Of a stretch of 64,000 bases of DNA, positions 26,050 to 34,457 are shown one piece after another. The stretch comes from Asaia bogorensis_B (GTDB taxonomy: Bacteria > Pseudomonadota > Alphaproteobacteria > Acetobacterales > Acetobacteraceae), in the NCBI RefSeq assembly GCF_900465315.1, contig NZ_UBIX01000010.1, one strand, 5' to 3'. A model generated the notes under the pieces. It worked only from the letters and a program-made list of their open reading frames with translations, did no database searches and had not been told where the DNA came from. The translations under genes were made by a program, and so were the position numbers. Numbering within the stretch: position 1 is the first letter of the stretch; every line of letters begins with the position of its first letter.

Positions 26050-26539
26050 GGTAACGCTGCGCACCGAGTGCGCACTCGATGCCATCAGGGAAATGTCCAA
26101 GGTTGAAGGCGCTCATGTCGGTGCAGGCACGGTGCTGAACGGTGACGATCTGGCACGTGCGGTCGATGCGGGCTCGCAGTTCATTGTAAGCCCCGGTCTG
26201 ACGCCAGAAGTGGCCGCAGCTGCGCAGCGTCATGACGTGCCGCTTCTGCCGGGGGTGGCCAATGCCGGTGACATCATGCGTGGGCTCGACCTTGGACTGA
26301 GCCGGTTCAAGTTCTTCCCCGCCATGGCTAATGGGGGGCTGCCGGCGCTCAAGGCGCTTGCCGCCGTGTTCGGCAAGGCTCGTTTCTGCCCCACCGGTGG
26401 GATCACAGAAGACAATGCCAGTGCGTGGCTTGCCGAACCCGCTGTCACATGCGTCGGCGGTTCATGGCTAACGGCCGGTCCTTTCAATGCTGCTGAGATC
26501 GAGGCGCGAGCCCGCAAAGCTGCGCAAATGGCGGGCTGA
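25919..26539 (+). CDS. eda: 2-Keto-3-deoxy-6-phosphogluconate aldolase
   Basis: A 206-residue class I aldolase that splits KDPG to pyruvate and glyceraldehyde-3-phosphate, completing the Entner-Doudoroff pathway. Motifs are PVIPVLVIPDL, GGLTTLEVTLRT with the catalytic glutamate, VGAGTVLN, FIVSPGLT, LPGVANAGDI, RFKFFPA with the Schiff-base lysine, and FCPTGGI. ATG 25919 has AAGGA with an 8-base spacer and gives the normal N-terminus; the frame from 25859 is longer but has no family support. Its start lies inside the edd frame, so it is expected to be translationally coupled to edd. Confidence 0.95.
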   Translation: MLDTTLLDSVMTRCPVIPVLVIPDLSLARPIAQALVAGGLTTLEVTLRTECALDAIREMSKVEGAHVGAGTVLNGDDLARAVDAGSQFIVSPGLTPEVAAAAQRHDVPLLPGVANAGDIMRGLDLGLSRFKFFPAMANGGLPALKALAAVFGKARFCPTGGITEDNASAWLAEPAVTCVGGSWLTAGPFNAAEIEARARKAAQMAG

Positions 26540-26897
26540 CGGGAGCCGGGTAGGGGACCTGAACGCCTCTGCCCAACCGTCCCGGGCATGGTGATATGTA
26601 CCATCCGATCTTCCGTGCCGCCTGACGTATATGTCCTTGGCAAAAACGAAAGCTTGTATGTTGACCCGCGATGGAAATCCGCCGCGTCGACCCGAACCCG
26701 TGTTATCGAGCGCTCGCAGCGATGACGCGACGATCAACCAGTATCGTGCCTGTTGATCTATTTCCAACAAGCGGATGATCACTGTAACTCAAAATTTAAT
26801 ATCGGGATCATTGCCAAACTGAAGTCTTTTGTCTGATAGACAAAGCCATGCAAGCTCCAGATTTTTGCCCGGATCTCGGCGGCGTCAAGCAGCATTC
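26540..26897. other. Gap between eda and the efflux operon; promoter only
   Basis: No gene is supported in these 358 bases. A GGGTAGGGG/CCTCTGCCC stem with two G-U pairs follows eda by about 10 bases but lacks a T-run. ATGATC/GATCAT lie about 30 bases apart in the AT-rich part before the efflux promoter. The candidate promoter/operator at 26811-26844 is listed separately. No transcriptional regulator gene is present on either strand. Confidence 0.5.
26811..26844 (+). promoter_or_regulatory. Candidate promoter with overlapping operator for the efflux operon
   Basis: TTGCCA (26811-26816) and TGATAG (26834-26839) are separated by exactly 17 bases, resembling -35 and -10 boxes. A perfect palindrome TTTGTCT-GAT-AGACAAA (26828-26844) covers the -10. 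A repressor bound there would block RNA polymerase, as TetR-type repressors do for efflux operons. The predicted transcript would begin near 26846, which supports ATG 26898 rather than an upstream TTG as the start of the first gene. Confidence 0.5.
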
Positions 26898-28457
26898 ATG
26901 ACAAAGCAGGGGCGATCCTATTTCGGGTTGGCCGGCGTGATCGTGCTTGCGATGACGACCGAACTCAACGAGCAGGTCTCGTCGCAATCCCTCCCTGATA
27001 TATTGGGCGGGTTAGGTATCAGTCATGACCCTGGCACATGGTTCAACAGCCTTTATCTCTCCGCCGAAGTCATGGGCATGTCGCTCGCCCCGTGGATGGC
27101 CCTTACTTTCGGCGTGCGCCGGTTTTCCGTTGTGGTTGCAGCTATCGCCAGCTTGTCGGCAGCCTGCATTCCCTTCAATCACAATCTTACGCTCCTTTAT
27201 GGCTTGCGCCTGATAGAGGGGCTGGCCGGTGGCTTTGCTGTGCCGTTGCTGCTGCTGGTGGCCTTGCGTGTGCTGGCACCGCCCGTCAGGCTTTATGGTT
27301 TGGCGGCCTATTCGCTAACCGCGACTTTCTTCCCGAATCTCAGTACTGCCTTGGCCGGCTTATGGACCGATCTGGTCGATTGGCGCTTCGTATTCTGGCA
27401 GGCTGTGCCATTCGGCAGTCTAGCAATATCGCTCCTATGGTACGGCATCGCGCCCGAAGAGCCGAACTACAAACGTTTCCGGGATTTTGACTGGAGAGGG
27501 GCACTGCTGATCTTGTTCGGGTTCGGAGCGCTGTCGACCATGCTTCAGCAGGGAGACCGGCTGGACTGGTTCAACTCCCCCGCGATCTGCGTCATGGCGC
27601 TTATATCCGGCGTCTGTATACCGCTTCTGGTTGTCAATGAGTGGGAGCAACGTACGCCGCTCTTTCGTTTTCAGCTCCTCGGTCGTCGCAACTTCGCTTA
27701 CGGTGCAACGACATTGCTGATCTTTCTCGTTGTTTCGCTGGCGTCGTCAACGCTTCCGGCAACATTCCTGCAGGAAGTCGCCGGTTATCGTCCCGAGCAG
27801 ATCTATCCCGTGACGCTTGAGATCGCCTGTATCCAGCTTGTCATGCTGCCGCTTATGGCGGTGGTGCTAAACAGCAAGGCCGTGGATAGCCGGGTGGTCA
27901 GTCTGCTGGGCATGTGTCTGATCTGTATGGCGTGTATCGGTGACAGCTTTCTGACCGTTGGATGGAACCGGAACGAGTTCTATCTCTGGCAGATCTTCAT
28001 GGGGGCCGGCGAAGCGATGATCGTGATGCCGCTTTTGATGATGTCCACGAATTCGCTCGTTCCTGCCGAGGGGCCATATGCGGCGGCAATGGTCAATACG
28101 CCGCGCGCCGTGTCTCAGGCCATTGGTGTTTGGATGCTCCAGCTGATCCATCGCTGGCGCGGGGGGCTTCATTCGAACCGCCTTACCGACCGTATCGGCG
28201 TTGATAGGTATCGCACGTTCCAGGCGAACAGCATTCCATTGCAACGACCCGCGCCGCTCCTGCCGGATGGAACTCCGCGTAGCGCTGACGCTTTGCCCAC
28301 TTTCAAGTACCAGCTGGCCCATCAGACAACGGTGCTGGAACTCTCTGACGCTTACCTTATCATCGCCGGGATAACTGTGTTTCTGATGGCATGGGTCATC
28401 TTGTTGCCACAGCGCACCTATCCTCCACGTCTCATGTTCGTAAAGAAAAAAACCTGA
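26898..28457 (+). CDS. MFS drug efflux transporter, DHA2 (EmrB-like)
   Basis: A 519-residue inner-membrane proton antiporter of the 14-helix DHA2 family. Hydrophobic segments are spread throughout, with TWFNSLYLSAEVMGMSLAPWM as helix 2, FGVRRFSVVVAA as the motif-A loop, LRLIEGLAGGFAVPLLLLVAL as helix 4, and a long final loop before LIIAGITVFLMAWVILL. The HlyD-family gene starts 3 bases after its stop and an outer-membrane factor follows, so this is the pump of an EmrAB-TolC-like tripartite exporter. ATG 26898 is chosen because the possible TTG start at 26829 would precede the predicted transcript start. Substrate is unknown; organic acids, aromatics or drugs are possible. Confidence 0.9.
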   Translation: MTKQGRSYFGLAGVIVLAMTTELNEQVSSQSLPDILGGLGISHDPGTWFNSLYLSAEVMGMSLAPWMALTFGVRRFSVVVAAIASLSAACIPFNHNLTLLYGLRLIEGLAGGFAVPLLLLVALRVLAPPVRLYGLAAYSLTATFFPNLSTALAGLWTDLVDWRFVFWQAVPFGSLAISLLWYGIAPEEPNYKRFRDFDWRGALLILFGFGALSTMLQQGDRLDWFNSPAICVMALISGVCIPLLVVNEWEQRTPLFRFQLLGRRNFAYGATTLLIFLVVSLASSTLPATFLQEVAGYRPEQIYPVTLEIACIQLVMLPLMAVVLNSKAVDSRVVSLLGMCLICMACIGDSFLTVGWNRNEFYLWQIFMGAGEAMIVMPLLMMSTNSLVPAEGPYAAAMVNTPRAVSQAIGVWMLQLIHRWRGGLHSNRLTDRIGVDRYRTFQANSIPLQRPAPLLPDGTPRSADALPTFKYQLAHQTTVLELSDAYLIIAGITVFLMAWVILLPQRTYPPRLMFVKKKT

Positions 28458-28460
28458 ATC

Positions 28461-29555
28461 ATGGCCTCAGACGACCAGAAAAGCAGTCCCGCCACGTGGC
28501 CATTCCTTGTGACCGGTTTCATCCTTGTGGTGTTTTGCGGGATTATTCTTGCGATCATTTTTGTGCCTAATCGCAAGGTCTGGACCAATGATGCCTATGT
28601 GACGGCCCATTACGCAACCATTGCCCCCCGTGTGCCGGGGCAGGTGGTCCAGGTTCTGGTTGACGACAATCAGAGCGTAAAGGCCGGGCAGGTATTGGCG
28701 CGGTTGGACCCGCGGGATTACGAGACAACCTTGGCGCGCAGTCGTGCCCAGCTTGCCCAGGACGAGGCGCTCGTGCTGGACGCCGAAGCTGCGGTGGATC
28801 GTCAGCCAAGCATGATTGAGGAGAGCAAGGCGGAAGCCGGCAGGATTGAGGCGCAACTGGTCTATGCGAGGCAGAACGCGCAGCGTTATCACAACCTCGC
28901 TCAAACGGGTGCGGGCTCAGCACAGGAGCGTCAGCTCACCGATGCGTCGATGCGCGAAATGGAAGCCAATCTTCGCAGCATGAAGGCGCGCATCACAGCG
29001 GCAGAAGACGAAGTGCCAATTCTCAGAGCCCGGCATGAGGCGGCACTGAGGAAGCTCAAGATTGACCACGCCATCGTGCGACAGGATGAGCTCAATCTTT
29101 CCTATACCGAGATCCGTGCGCTGTTCGACGGCATGGTTGGTGAAAAAACGGTCCAGGCAGGAAATTATGTTTCGCCCGGTACCGCTCTGATGGCCCTCGT
29201 ACCCATGGATCAGCTCTGGGTCATGGCCAATTATCGTGAGCTTGCGCTGCGCCATATGCGTCCTGGACAGCATGCCCGTATCCATGTCGATGCCTATGAC
29301 GTGGATCTCGACGGCATTGTTGACAGTATTCCCCCGGCTTCCGGTGCCGCCTTCGCGCCGATCGCCCCGGAAAATGCCACGGGAAATTTCACCAAGATCG
29401 TCCAGCGCCTCCCGGTGAAGATTGTCGTGGCGCCGAACCAGCCCCTCGCCAAGCTGCTGCGCATGGGCTTTTCTGTTGAGACGACGGTCGATACCCATCT
29501 CGAAAATGTCGTGGATGAGCAAAAGCATAGCGCGAACGGGATTACCGCACGATGA
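28461..29555 (+). CDS. HlyD/EmrA-family membrane fusion protein
   Basis: A 364-residue periplasmic adaptor that links the MFS pump to the outer-membrane channel. It has one N-terminal membrane anchor (about residues 13-36, PFLVTGFILVVFCGIILAIIF). The first half-lipoyl motif is PGQVVQVLVDDNQSVKAGQVLARLD. A coiled-coil hairpin spans roughly residues 90-205, rich in Ala/Glu/Gln/Arg, followed by the second lipoyl half and GMVGEKTVQAGNYVSPGTALMALVP. Length and order match EmrA. It lies 3 bases after the pump gene and overlaps the next gene by 4 bases (ATGA). Confidence 0.92.
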   Translation: MASDDQKSSPATWPFLVTGFILVVFCGIILAIIFVPNRKVWTNDAYVTAHYATIAPRVPGQVVQVLVDDNQSVKAGQVLARLDPRDYETTLARSRAQLAQDEALVLDAEAAVDRQPSMIEESKAEAGRIEAQLVYARQNAQRYHNLAQTGAGSAQERQLTDASMREMEANLRSMKARITAAEDEVPILRARHEAALRKLKIDHAIVRQDELNLSYTEIRALFDGMVGEKTVQAGNYVSPGTALMALVPMDQLWVMANYRELALRHMRPGQHARIHVDAYDVDLDGIVDSIPPASGAAFAPIAPENATGNFTKIVQRLPVKIVVAPNQPLAKLLRMGFSVETTVDTHLENVVDEQKHSANGITAR

Positions 29556-31027
29556 GAATGATCAGGCGGGCGGCCATTCTGCGTGGCGGGACATCGTTGT
29601 GCTGCCTCATAAGCGCGCTGACAGCGTGCACGATGGGGCCGGATTTCCAGCGGCCGGATGTGATCTCGCCCGCCCGGTTCGGGACTGAGCCGCAGGATGT
29701 TGCAGGGACAACCTATGGCGGTCCTGTTGATGTCGCCTGGTGGAAACAATTCAATGACCCTGAGCTCAACCATCTGATTGATCGGCTGGCAGTACAGAAC
29801 ATCGACCTGCAACGCGGGATGCAACGCATTGCCGAAGCCCGGTCACAAACGCGTATCGCTGCCTCGCAGGGATTGCCAAGCCTGAACTGGGCCGGGTCCT
29901 ATACCCGTACCCATCAGAGCGAGACGGGGTTTATCTCACTCGTTCAGCCGCGCAACGGCGCGCCTAATGAATATGACTTCTTCCAGAATACGCTCGGCGC
30001 ATCGTGGGATCTGGATCTGTTTGGGCAGATACGCCGCGCTGTCGAAGCCCAGCACGCGGCGCAGGAGGCTGCAGCCGAGGCACGCCATGGCCTTGCCCTG
30101 AGTACGATCGCGTCACTGGTTGACAGCTATATGCAGCTTCGCGGCGTGCAGGATCAGATCGCGATTACCGAGCGGCATATGGCTGTGTCCGATCATGATC
30201 TGGCCCTTGTGCAGTCGCGTTTTGGCAATGGCGCTGCGACCACACTCGATCTGGCGCAGGCCCGCACCGAGCAGGCCAATACAGCCTCGGCGCTTCCGAC
30301 CCTGCGCAACTCCGAGAGTGCGCTAATCAATGCCATTGGTCTGCTTCTGGACGAGCCGCCAAGAAGCCTTGCACAGGAACTGGCCCAACGTGATGGCACG
30401 ATGCCGATCATTGTCCCTGCTGCGCCGATCGGTTTGCCTTCGGCCCTCGTGCGCAGGCGTCCCGATATCCGCGAAGCTGAGGCCAGGCTTCATATGGCGA
30501 CAGCCGGTGTCGGGGTCGCTATCGCCGCGTTTTACCCGGATATCACCCTGACAGGTCAAATGGGGACACAGACCCTGTCCGCGGCAAATTTCTTCTCTCT
30601 GCCATCCCGGCAGTTTGCGACGGGGCCGACCTTGTCAGTGCCACTCTTCGAGGGTGGACGCCTGCGCGGAACGTTGGCCCTGCGGCGGGCTGAACAGAAA
30701 GACGCGGCGCTCTCCTTTCATCAGACAGTGACGACGGCCTGGAACGAAGTTGATAACGCGCTCACGGCTTACGCCCAGACGCAGAAACGCCTCGTCCAGA
30801 CCAAAACGGCCTGGCAGGAGAGCCGAAAGGCAGTCGAAGTGGCTCAGCAGCGATACCGCGAGGGAGCGGTCGATTTCTTGCAAGTCGATGCGGCGGAAGC
30901 AACAGCACTGGCCGCGGAAGCGAGTTTCTCGGCAAATCGTATCCAGATTGCTACGGCATTCGTGTCGCTTTATCGGGCTTTGGGTGGAGGTTGGGAGTAT
31001 CCGACCTTCTCAAATGAAAAGACGTAA
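29552..31027 (+). CDS. Outer-membrane efflux lipoprotein (NodT/OprM family)
   Basis: A 491-residue outer-membrane channel lipoprotein completing the tripartite exporter. The signal peptide ends in a lipobox LTAC with the lipidated cysteine at residue 26. The mature protein begins TMGPDFQRP, the hallmark of this family. Two repeated outer-membrane-efflux domains follow (about 80-265 and 300-480), with ALVRRRPDIREAEARL and a matching YREGAVDFLQVDAAE segment in the second. Its ATG overlaps the HlyD gene stop by 4 bases, so the three genes form one operon. No clear terminator follows. Confidence 0.93.
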   Translation: MRMIRRAAILRGGTSLCCLISALTACTMGPDFQRPDVISPARFGTEPQDVAGTTYGGPVDVAWWKQFNDPELNHLIDRLAVQNIDLQRGMQRIAEARSQTRIAASQGLPSLNWAGSYTRTHQSETGFISLVQPRNGAPNEYDFFQNTLGASWDLDLFGQIRRAVEAQHAAQEAAAEARHGLALSTIASLVDSYMQLRGVQDQIAITERHMAVSDHDLALVQSRFGNGAATTLDLAQARTEQANTASALPTLRNSESALINAIGLLLDEPPRSLAQELAQRDGTMPIIVPAAPIGLPSALVRRRPDIREAEARLHMATAGVGVAIAAFYPDITLTGQMGTQTLSAANFFSLPSRQFATGPTLSVPLFEGGRLRGTLALRRAEQKDAALSFHQTVTTAWNEVDNALTAYAQTQKRLVQTKTAWQESRKAVEVAQQRYREGAVDFLQVDAAEATALAAEASFSANRIQIATAFVSLYRALGGGWEYPTFSNEKT

Positions 31028-31281
31028 AAATATACTGTTATCATGGAAAGATAGGACGCAGTCTTAACGCCTCTCTAGCTAATACGTGGCGCCAGCAATC
31101 CTGTATAACCCTGTGTTTTTGCACTTTATTCCCTTTGGTTGGCAGGGGATTCGTCTCAGGGGCCTAAATCCCGGCTGCTCTCACCGAATGCGGACATACG
31201 TTTGGCGGAAACCTCCCGGCTCATGACTTCTTTAGAATCATAGGGATAGACGACAACGCTCAGGTGATGTCATAAGGCCGC

Positions 31282-31842
31282 ATGAATGGACGTTCTCATA
31301 TCGTTCTGGGTCTGGCTTGCGTCGTAACAGCTGCGGCAGCTGGCTATGTGCCGTTCTCCGTGGCCTCTCTGGGAATGGGTGCGCTGGGTAGCCTGATGCC
31401 CGATATTGATACGGAGCGATCCATGATCGGGTGTCGGTTGCCACGGCTTTCGCGCCTGATTTCACGTCGCCTGGGTCATCGGACTGTCACCCACTCGCTC
31501 GCGGTTCCGTTGCTTCTCGCCTTGGCATTCACCTATTTTCTAGGGACACAAAGCGTTCACACAGCCTTGGGAAGTTTCCTGATCGGCTATATCAGCCATA
31601 TCGCGGGCGACCTGGTGACGGGTGGTTGCTGGGCACTCTACCCATTATCCCGAAACAGGCTCTCGCTGTGGCCTTACGCCAAGGTGGGCAGTCTACGTGA
31701 GTATTTGGTCCTGATTGCCACACTCGGCTTGCTGGGCAGTGTGACTTACCATTTTCTGTCGCGCCAAATGCCGCCGACCGGGCATCGTGTATCCGTTGCG
31801 CCTTATGCGGCCAAACCCCGTCACATGGCTTTTATTGCTTAA
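31282..31842 (+). CDS. YdjM-like inner-membrane metal-dependent hydrolase family protein (DUF457)
   Basis: A 186-residue integral membrane protein. It has an N-terminal NGRSHIVLG, then GALGSLMPDIDTERS (residues 34-46) and LGHRTVTHSLAV (64-75). The HxxxG, PDID and HRxxTHS residues resemble the metal ligands of the YdjM/LexA-regulated hydrolase family. Hydrophobic segments lie around residues 10-35, 73-100 and 125-145. Members are annotated as putative phospholipase-like hydrolases, but no activity is established. It lies 56 bases ahead of purH and its expression links are unclear. The C-terminal 30 residues are polar and unlike the family. Confidence 0.75.
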   Translation: MNGRSHIVLGLACVVTAAAAGYVPFSVASLGMGALGSLMPDIDTERSMIGCRLPRLSRLISRRLGHRTVTHSLAVPLLLALAFTYFLGTQSVHTALGSFLIGYISHIAGDLVTGGCWALYPLSRNRLSLWPYAKVGSLREYLVLIATLGLLGSVTYHFLSRQMPPTGHRVSVAPYAAKPRHMAFIA

Positions 31843-31897
31843 AATAGCTCGGACGCCTATGAGCACCTCTTGAAATTCAGCCATTCCGGAGCCCGTC

Positions 31898-33478
31898 ATG
31901 ACCTCTCCCGATCGCCTGCCCATCCGCCGGGCGCTTCTTTCCGTCTCAGACAAGACCGGTCTGATCGATCTGGGCAAGGCGCTGGTCGCGCATGGCGCGC
32001 AGCTTCTTTCGACGGGCGGATCGGCCAAAGCCCTGCGTGATGCCGGACTGCCTGTGACGGATGTTTCCGATCACACGGGCTTTCCCGAAATCCTTGACGG
32101 TCGTGTGAAGACGCTGGTGCCGCAGATCCATGGCGGTATTCTTGGCCGTCGTGATCTGGACTCTCACAAGGCACAGATGGCTGAACACAATATTGCGCCA
32201 ATCGACTTCGTTTGCGTCAACCTGTACCCGTTTGCCGCGACCGTCGCGTCGGGAGCGGGCCCTGAGGACTGCATCGAGAATATCGATATCGGTGGCCCTG
32301 CCATGATCCGCGCAGCAGCCAAAAATCATGACCATGTCGTGATCCTGACAGAGCCCGCACAATATGATGCGCTCAAGGCATCACTCGATGCGGGCGGTTC
32401 CACCTTGGCCGAGCGCACAGCCTGGGCAGGTGCCGCCTATGCCCATACGGGTGCCTATGATGCGATGATTGCCACCTGGTTTGCGGGCCAGCGCGGCGAT
32501 GCCTTGCCAGAAACCATGACACTGAGTGGCACGCGTCGTGAGTCCCTGCGCTATGGTGAGAACCCTCATCAGCAGGCGGCTTTCTATGTCACCGGTGAGA
32601 AGCGTTTCGGTATCGCGACGGCGACGCAGATTCAGGGCAAGGCGCTCAGCTACAACAACCTGAACGACACGGATGCGGCTTTTGAGGCTGTTGCCGAGTT
32701 CGACAAGCCGAGCGTGGTGATCGTCAAGCACGCCAATCCCTGCGGTGTGGCCAGCGCCGAGACGCTCGAGGCGGCATGGAAAGCTGCACTCAAATGTGAT
32801 CCCGTTTCGGCCTTCGGCGGCATCGTCGCGCTGAACCGTACACTCGATGAGGCGACAGCCGAGCAGATTGCCACGATCTTCACTGAGGTGATTGTGGCTC
32901 CTGATGCCACCGAAGGCGCACGCACGGCGCTGAGCCGCAAGAAGAACCTGCGCCTGCTCCTGACAGGTGGCGTGCCTTCCGCCACGGCAGAGGGCATGAC
33001 CTTCAAATCGGTTGCGGGCGGCTTCCTGGCACAGAGCCGCGATGCCGGTCAGGTGACCGAAGCCGATTTGCGCGTCGTGACCAAGCGGGCACCCACCGAC
33101 GCTGAAATGGCCGATCTGCTTTTCGCCTTCCGCGTTGCCAAGCATGTGAAATCCAATGCCGTGATCTACGCCAAGGATCGCGCCACGGTCGGCATCGGAG
33201 CCGGGCAGATGTCACGTGTCGACTCAGCGCGTATCGCGGCACGCAAGAGCCTCGACGCAGCCGAGGCCGCAGGTGAGACGGTGGCATTGACAGAGGGCTC
33301 GGTTGCGGCGTCTGACGCGTTCTTCCCCTTTGCTGATGGCCTTGAGAGCGTGATTGCGGCCGGTGCCATTGCCGTTATCCAGCCGGGCGGTTCCATCCGC
33401 GATCAGGAAGTGATCGATGCCGCCGATGCAGCCGGTATTGCCATGGTATTCACCGGCATGCGCCACTTCCGTCACTAA
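31898..33478 (+). CDS. purH: Bifunctional AICAR formyltransferase/IMP cyclohydrolase
   Basis: A 526-residue enzyme for the last two steps of purine synthesis to IMP. The N-terminal MGS-like cyclohydrolase domain (about 1-200) has RRALLSVSDKTGLIDL, LLSTGGSAKAL, VTDVSDHTGFPEILDGRVKTLVP and HGGILGRRD. The C-terminal formyltransferase domain has LRYGENPHQQAAFY, KALSYNNLNDTDAAFE, VIVKHANPCGVAS with the catalytic lysine-histidine, and SDAFFPFADGLE. Length is normal. It is not clustered with other purine genes in this window. Confidence 0.97.
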   Translation: MTSPDRLPIRRALLSVSDKTGLIDLGKALVAHGAQLLSTGGSAKALRDAGLPVTDVSDHTGFPEILDGRVKTLVPQIHGGILGRRDLDSHKAQMAEHNIAPIDFVCVNLYPFAATVASGAGPEDCIENIDIGGPAMIRAAAKNHDHVVILTEPAQYDALKASLDAGGSTLAERTAWAGAAYAHTGAYDAMIATWFAGQRGDALPETMTLSGTRRESLRYGENPHQQAAFYVTGEKRFGIATATQIQGKALSYNNLNDTDAAFEAVAEFDKPSVVIVKHANPCGVASAETLEAAWKAALKCDPVSAFGGIVALNRTLDEATAEQIATIFTEVIVAPDATEGARTALSRKKNLRLLLTGGVPSATAEGMTFKSVAGGFLAQSRDAGQVTEADLRVVTKRAPTDAEMADLLFAFRVAKHVKSNAVIYAKDRATVGIGAGQMSRVDSARIAARKSLDAAEAAGETVALTEGSVAASDAFFPFADGLESVIAAGAIAVIQPGGSIRDQEVIDAADAAGIAMVFTGMRHFRH

Positions 33479-33602
33479 GACTGGCGTGCGTCGTCGCTTT
33501 TCCCATTGCCCGGTGCAACGGACTGAAGTCGCGCCGGGTGAAGGGACTTCAATCGGTCAGCTCTGAGGGACAGGGCTGAGATAGCTCTCTCGAGGGGGGA
33601 AC

Positions 33603-34349
33603 ATGAAGATCAGAACCGGTTTGCTGGCAGGGATCGTTGCTGTGCTGGTGGTTGCGCCTGCTGGACGCGCCGCTGCTCAGTCGCCCATCTCGGGGGATGC
33701 GAAGCCTCAAGGGGCTATATCGCCGCCGGCGCTCGGCTCCCTCCCGGCCGGGTGTGTTTTTGATCTGACAAGTCTCCCCCGTTTCTCTGGCAAAATAGAC
33801 CGCCTCCTGCCGGGCACGCAGGGGGATGCCGTAGGTGCCTTGCTCAAGGATGGCACCGAAATCGAAATGCCCCCCGGCCTGGCCGCACAGGATCACCACA
33901 TGCGCGCGGGGGCGACCATTACCGTTCGTGGGCTGGCCGCTCCATCGCTTCGTCTTGTTCGGGCCTTTGCGCTGAGCAACGGGCAGGAGCTTTGTGCTTC
34001 TCCCATGCCGGAGCTCGTGACAGCTGCGCCCCCCGCCAGCACGCAGGGCCGGATTGCTCGGCTGCTGCATGATGGTGATGGAGCGCTGAACGGGGCCTTG
34101 CTCGATGATGGCACCGTGCTGCGTGTGCCTGCCTCCGGTGCCCGTACCTCTTTCCTGCGTCTTGGGGCGCCGATCTATGCCGAGGGTTATGGCTATCAGA
34201 CCGCCTATGGCAAGCTGGTCGTGGCGAGGCGTCTTGGGCCCGACAGGCTGCAGGCCATCCATGTCTCGGATGAACCGCTTGTCCCGCGCGGCGCGCCGCC
34301 AGGATCGGCGGGTTACGATCAGATTGAGGCGCCGGAAGGCACTGAATAA
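33603..34349 (+). CDS. Secreted protein of unknown function with an internal duplication
   Basis: A 248-residue protein with a clear signal peptide (about residues 1-26, ending GRAAAQ). I do not recognise a named family. Two copies of one domain can be seen: GKIDRLLPGTQGDAVGALLKDGTEIEMP (from residue 62) and GRIARLLHDGDGALNGALLDDGTVLRVP (from about 149). Each is followed by a GATITVRG or GAPIYAEG strand-like segment. The pattern suggests two small beta-barrel (OB-like) domains. Two cysteines (in PAGCVFD and ELCASP) could form a disulfide in the periplasm. It has no operon partner and ends before a bidirectional terminator. Confidence 0.75.
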   Translation: MKIRTGLLAGIVAVLVVAPAGRAAAQSPISGDAKPQGAISPPALGSLPAGCVFDLTSLPRFSGKIDRLLPGTQGDAVGALLKDGTEIEMPPGLAAQDHHMRAGATITVRGLAAPSLRLVRAFALSNGQELCASPMPELVTAAPPASTQGRIARLLHDGDGALNGALLDDGTVLRVPASGARTSFLRLGAPIYAEGYGYQTAYGKLVVARRLGPDRLQAIHVSDEPLVPRGAPPGSAGYDQIEAPEGTE

Positions 34350-34385
34350 GGTCCCCTCAGCAATTCAGCTTATGCCTCGATAAGG

Positions 34386-34417
34386 AAATGCCGGGTGGCG
34401 GTACCATCCGGCATTTT
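34386..34417 (+). terminator. Bidirectional intrinsic terminator
   Basis: AAATGCCGGGTGG and CCATCCGGCATTT form a 13-bp stem with one G-U pair and a 5-base loop, flanked by A-rich and T-rich ends. It sits between convergent genes and can serve both. Confidence 0.82.
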
Positions 34418-34457
34418 CAGGACGACCCGCCTGGGCGCTATTGATCGTGTGACGCCC

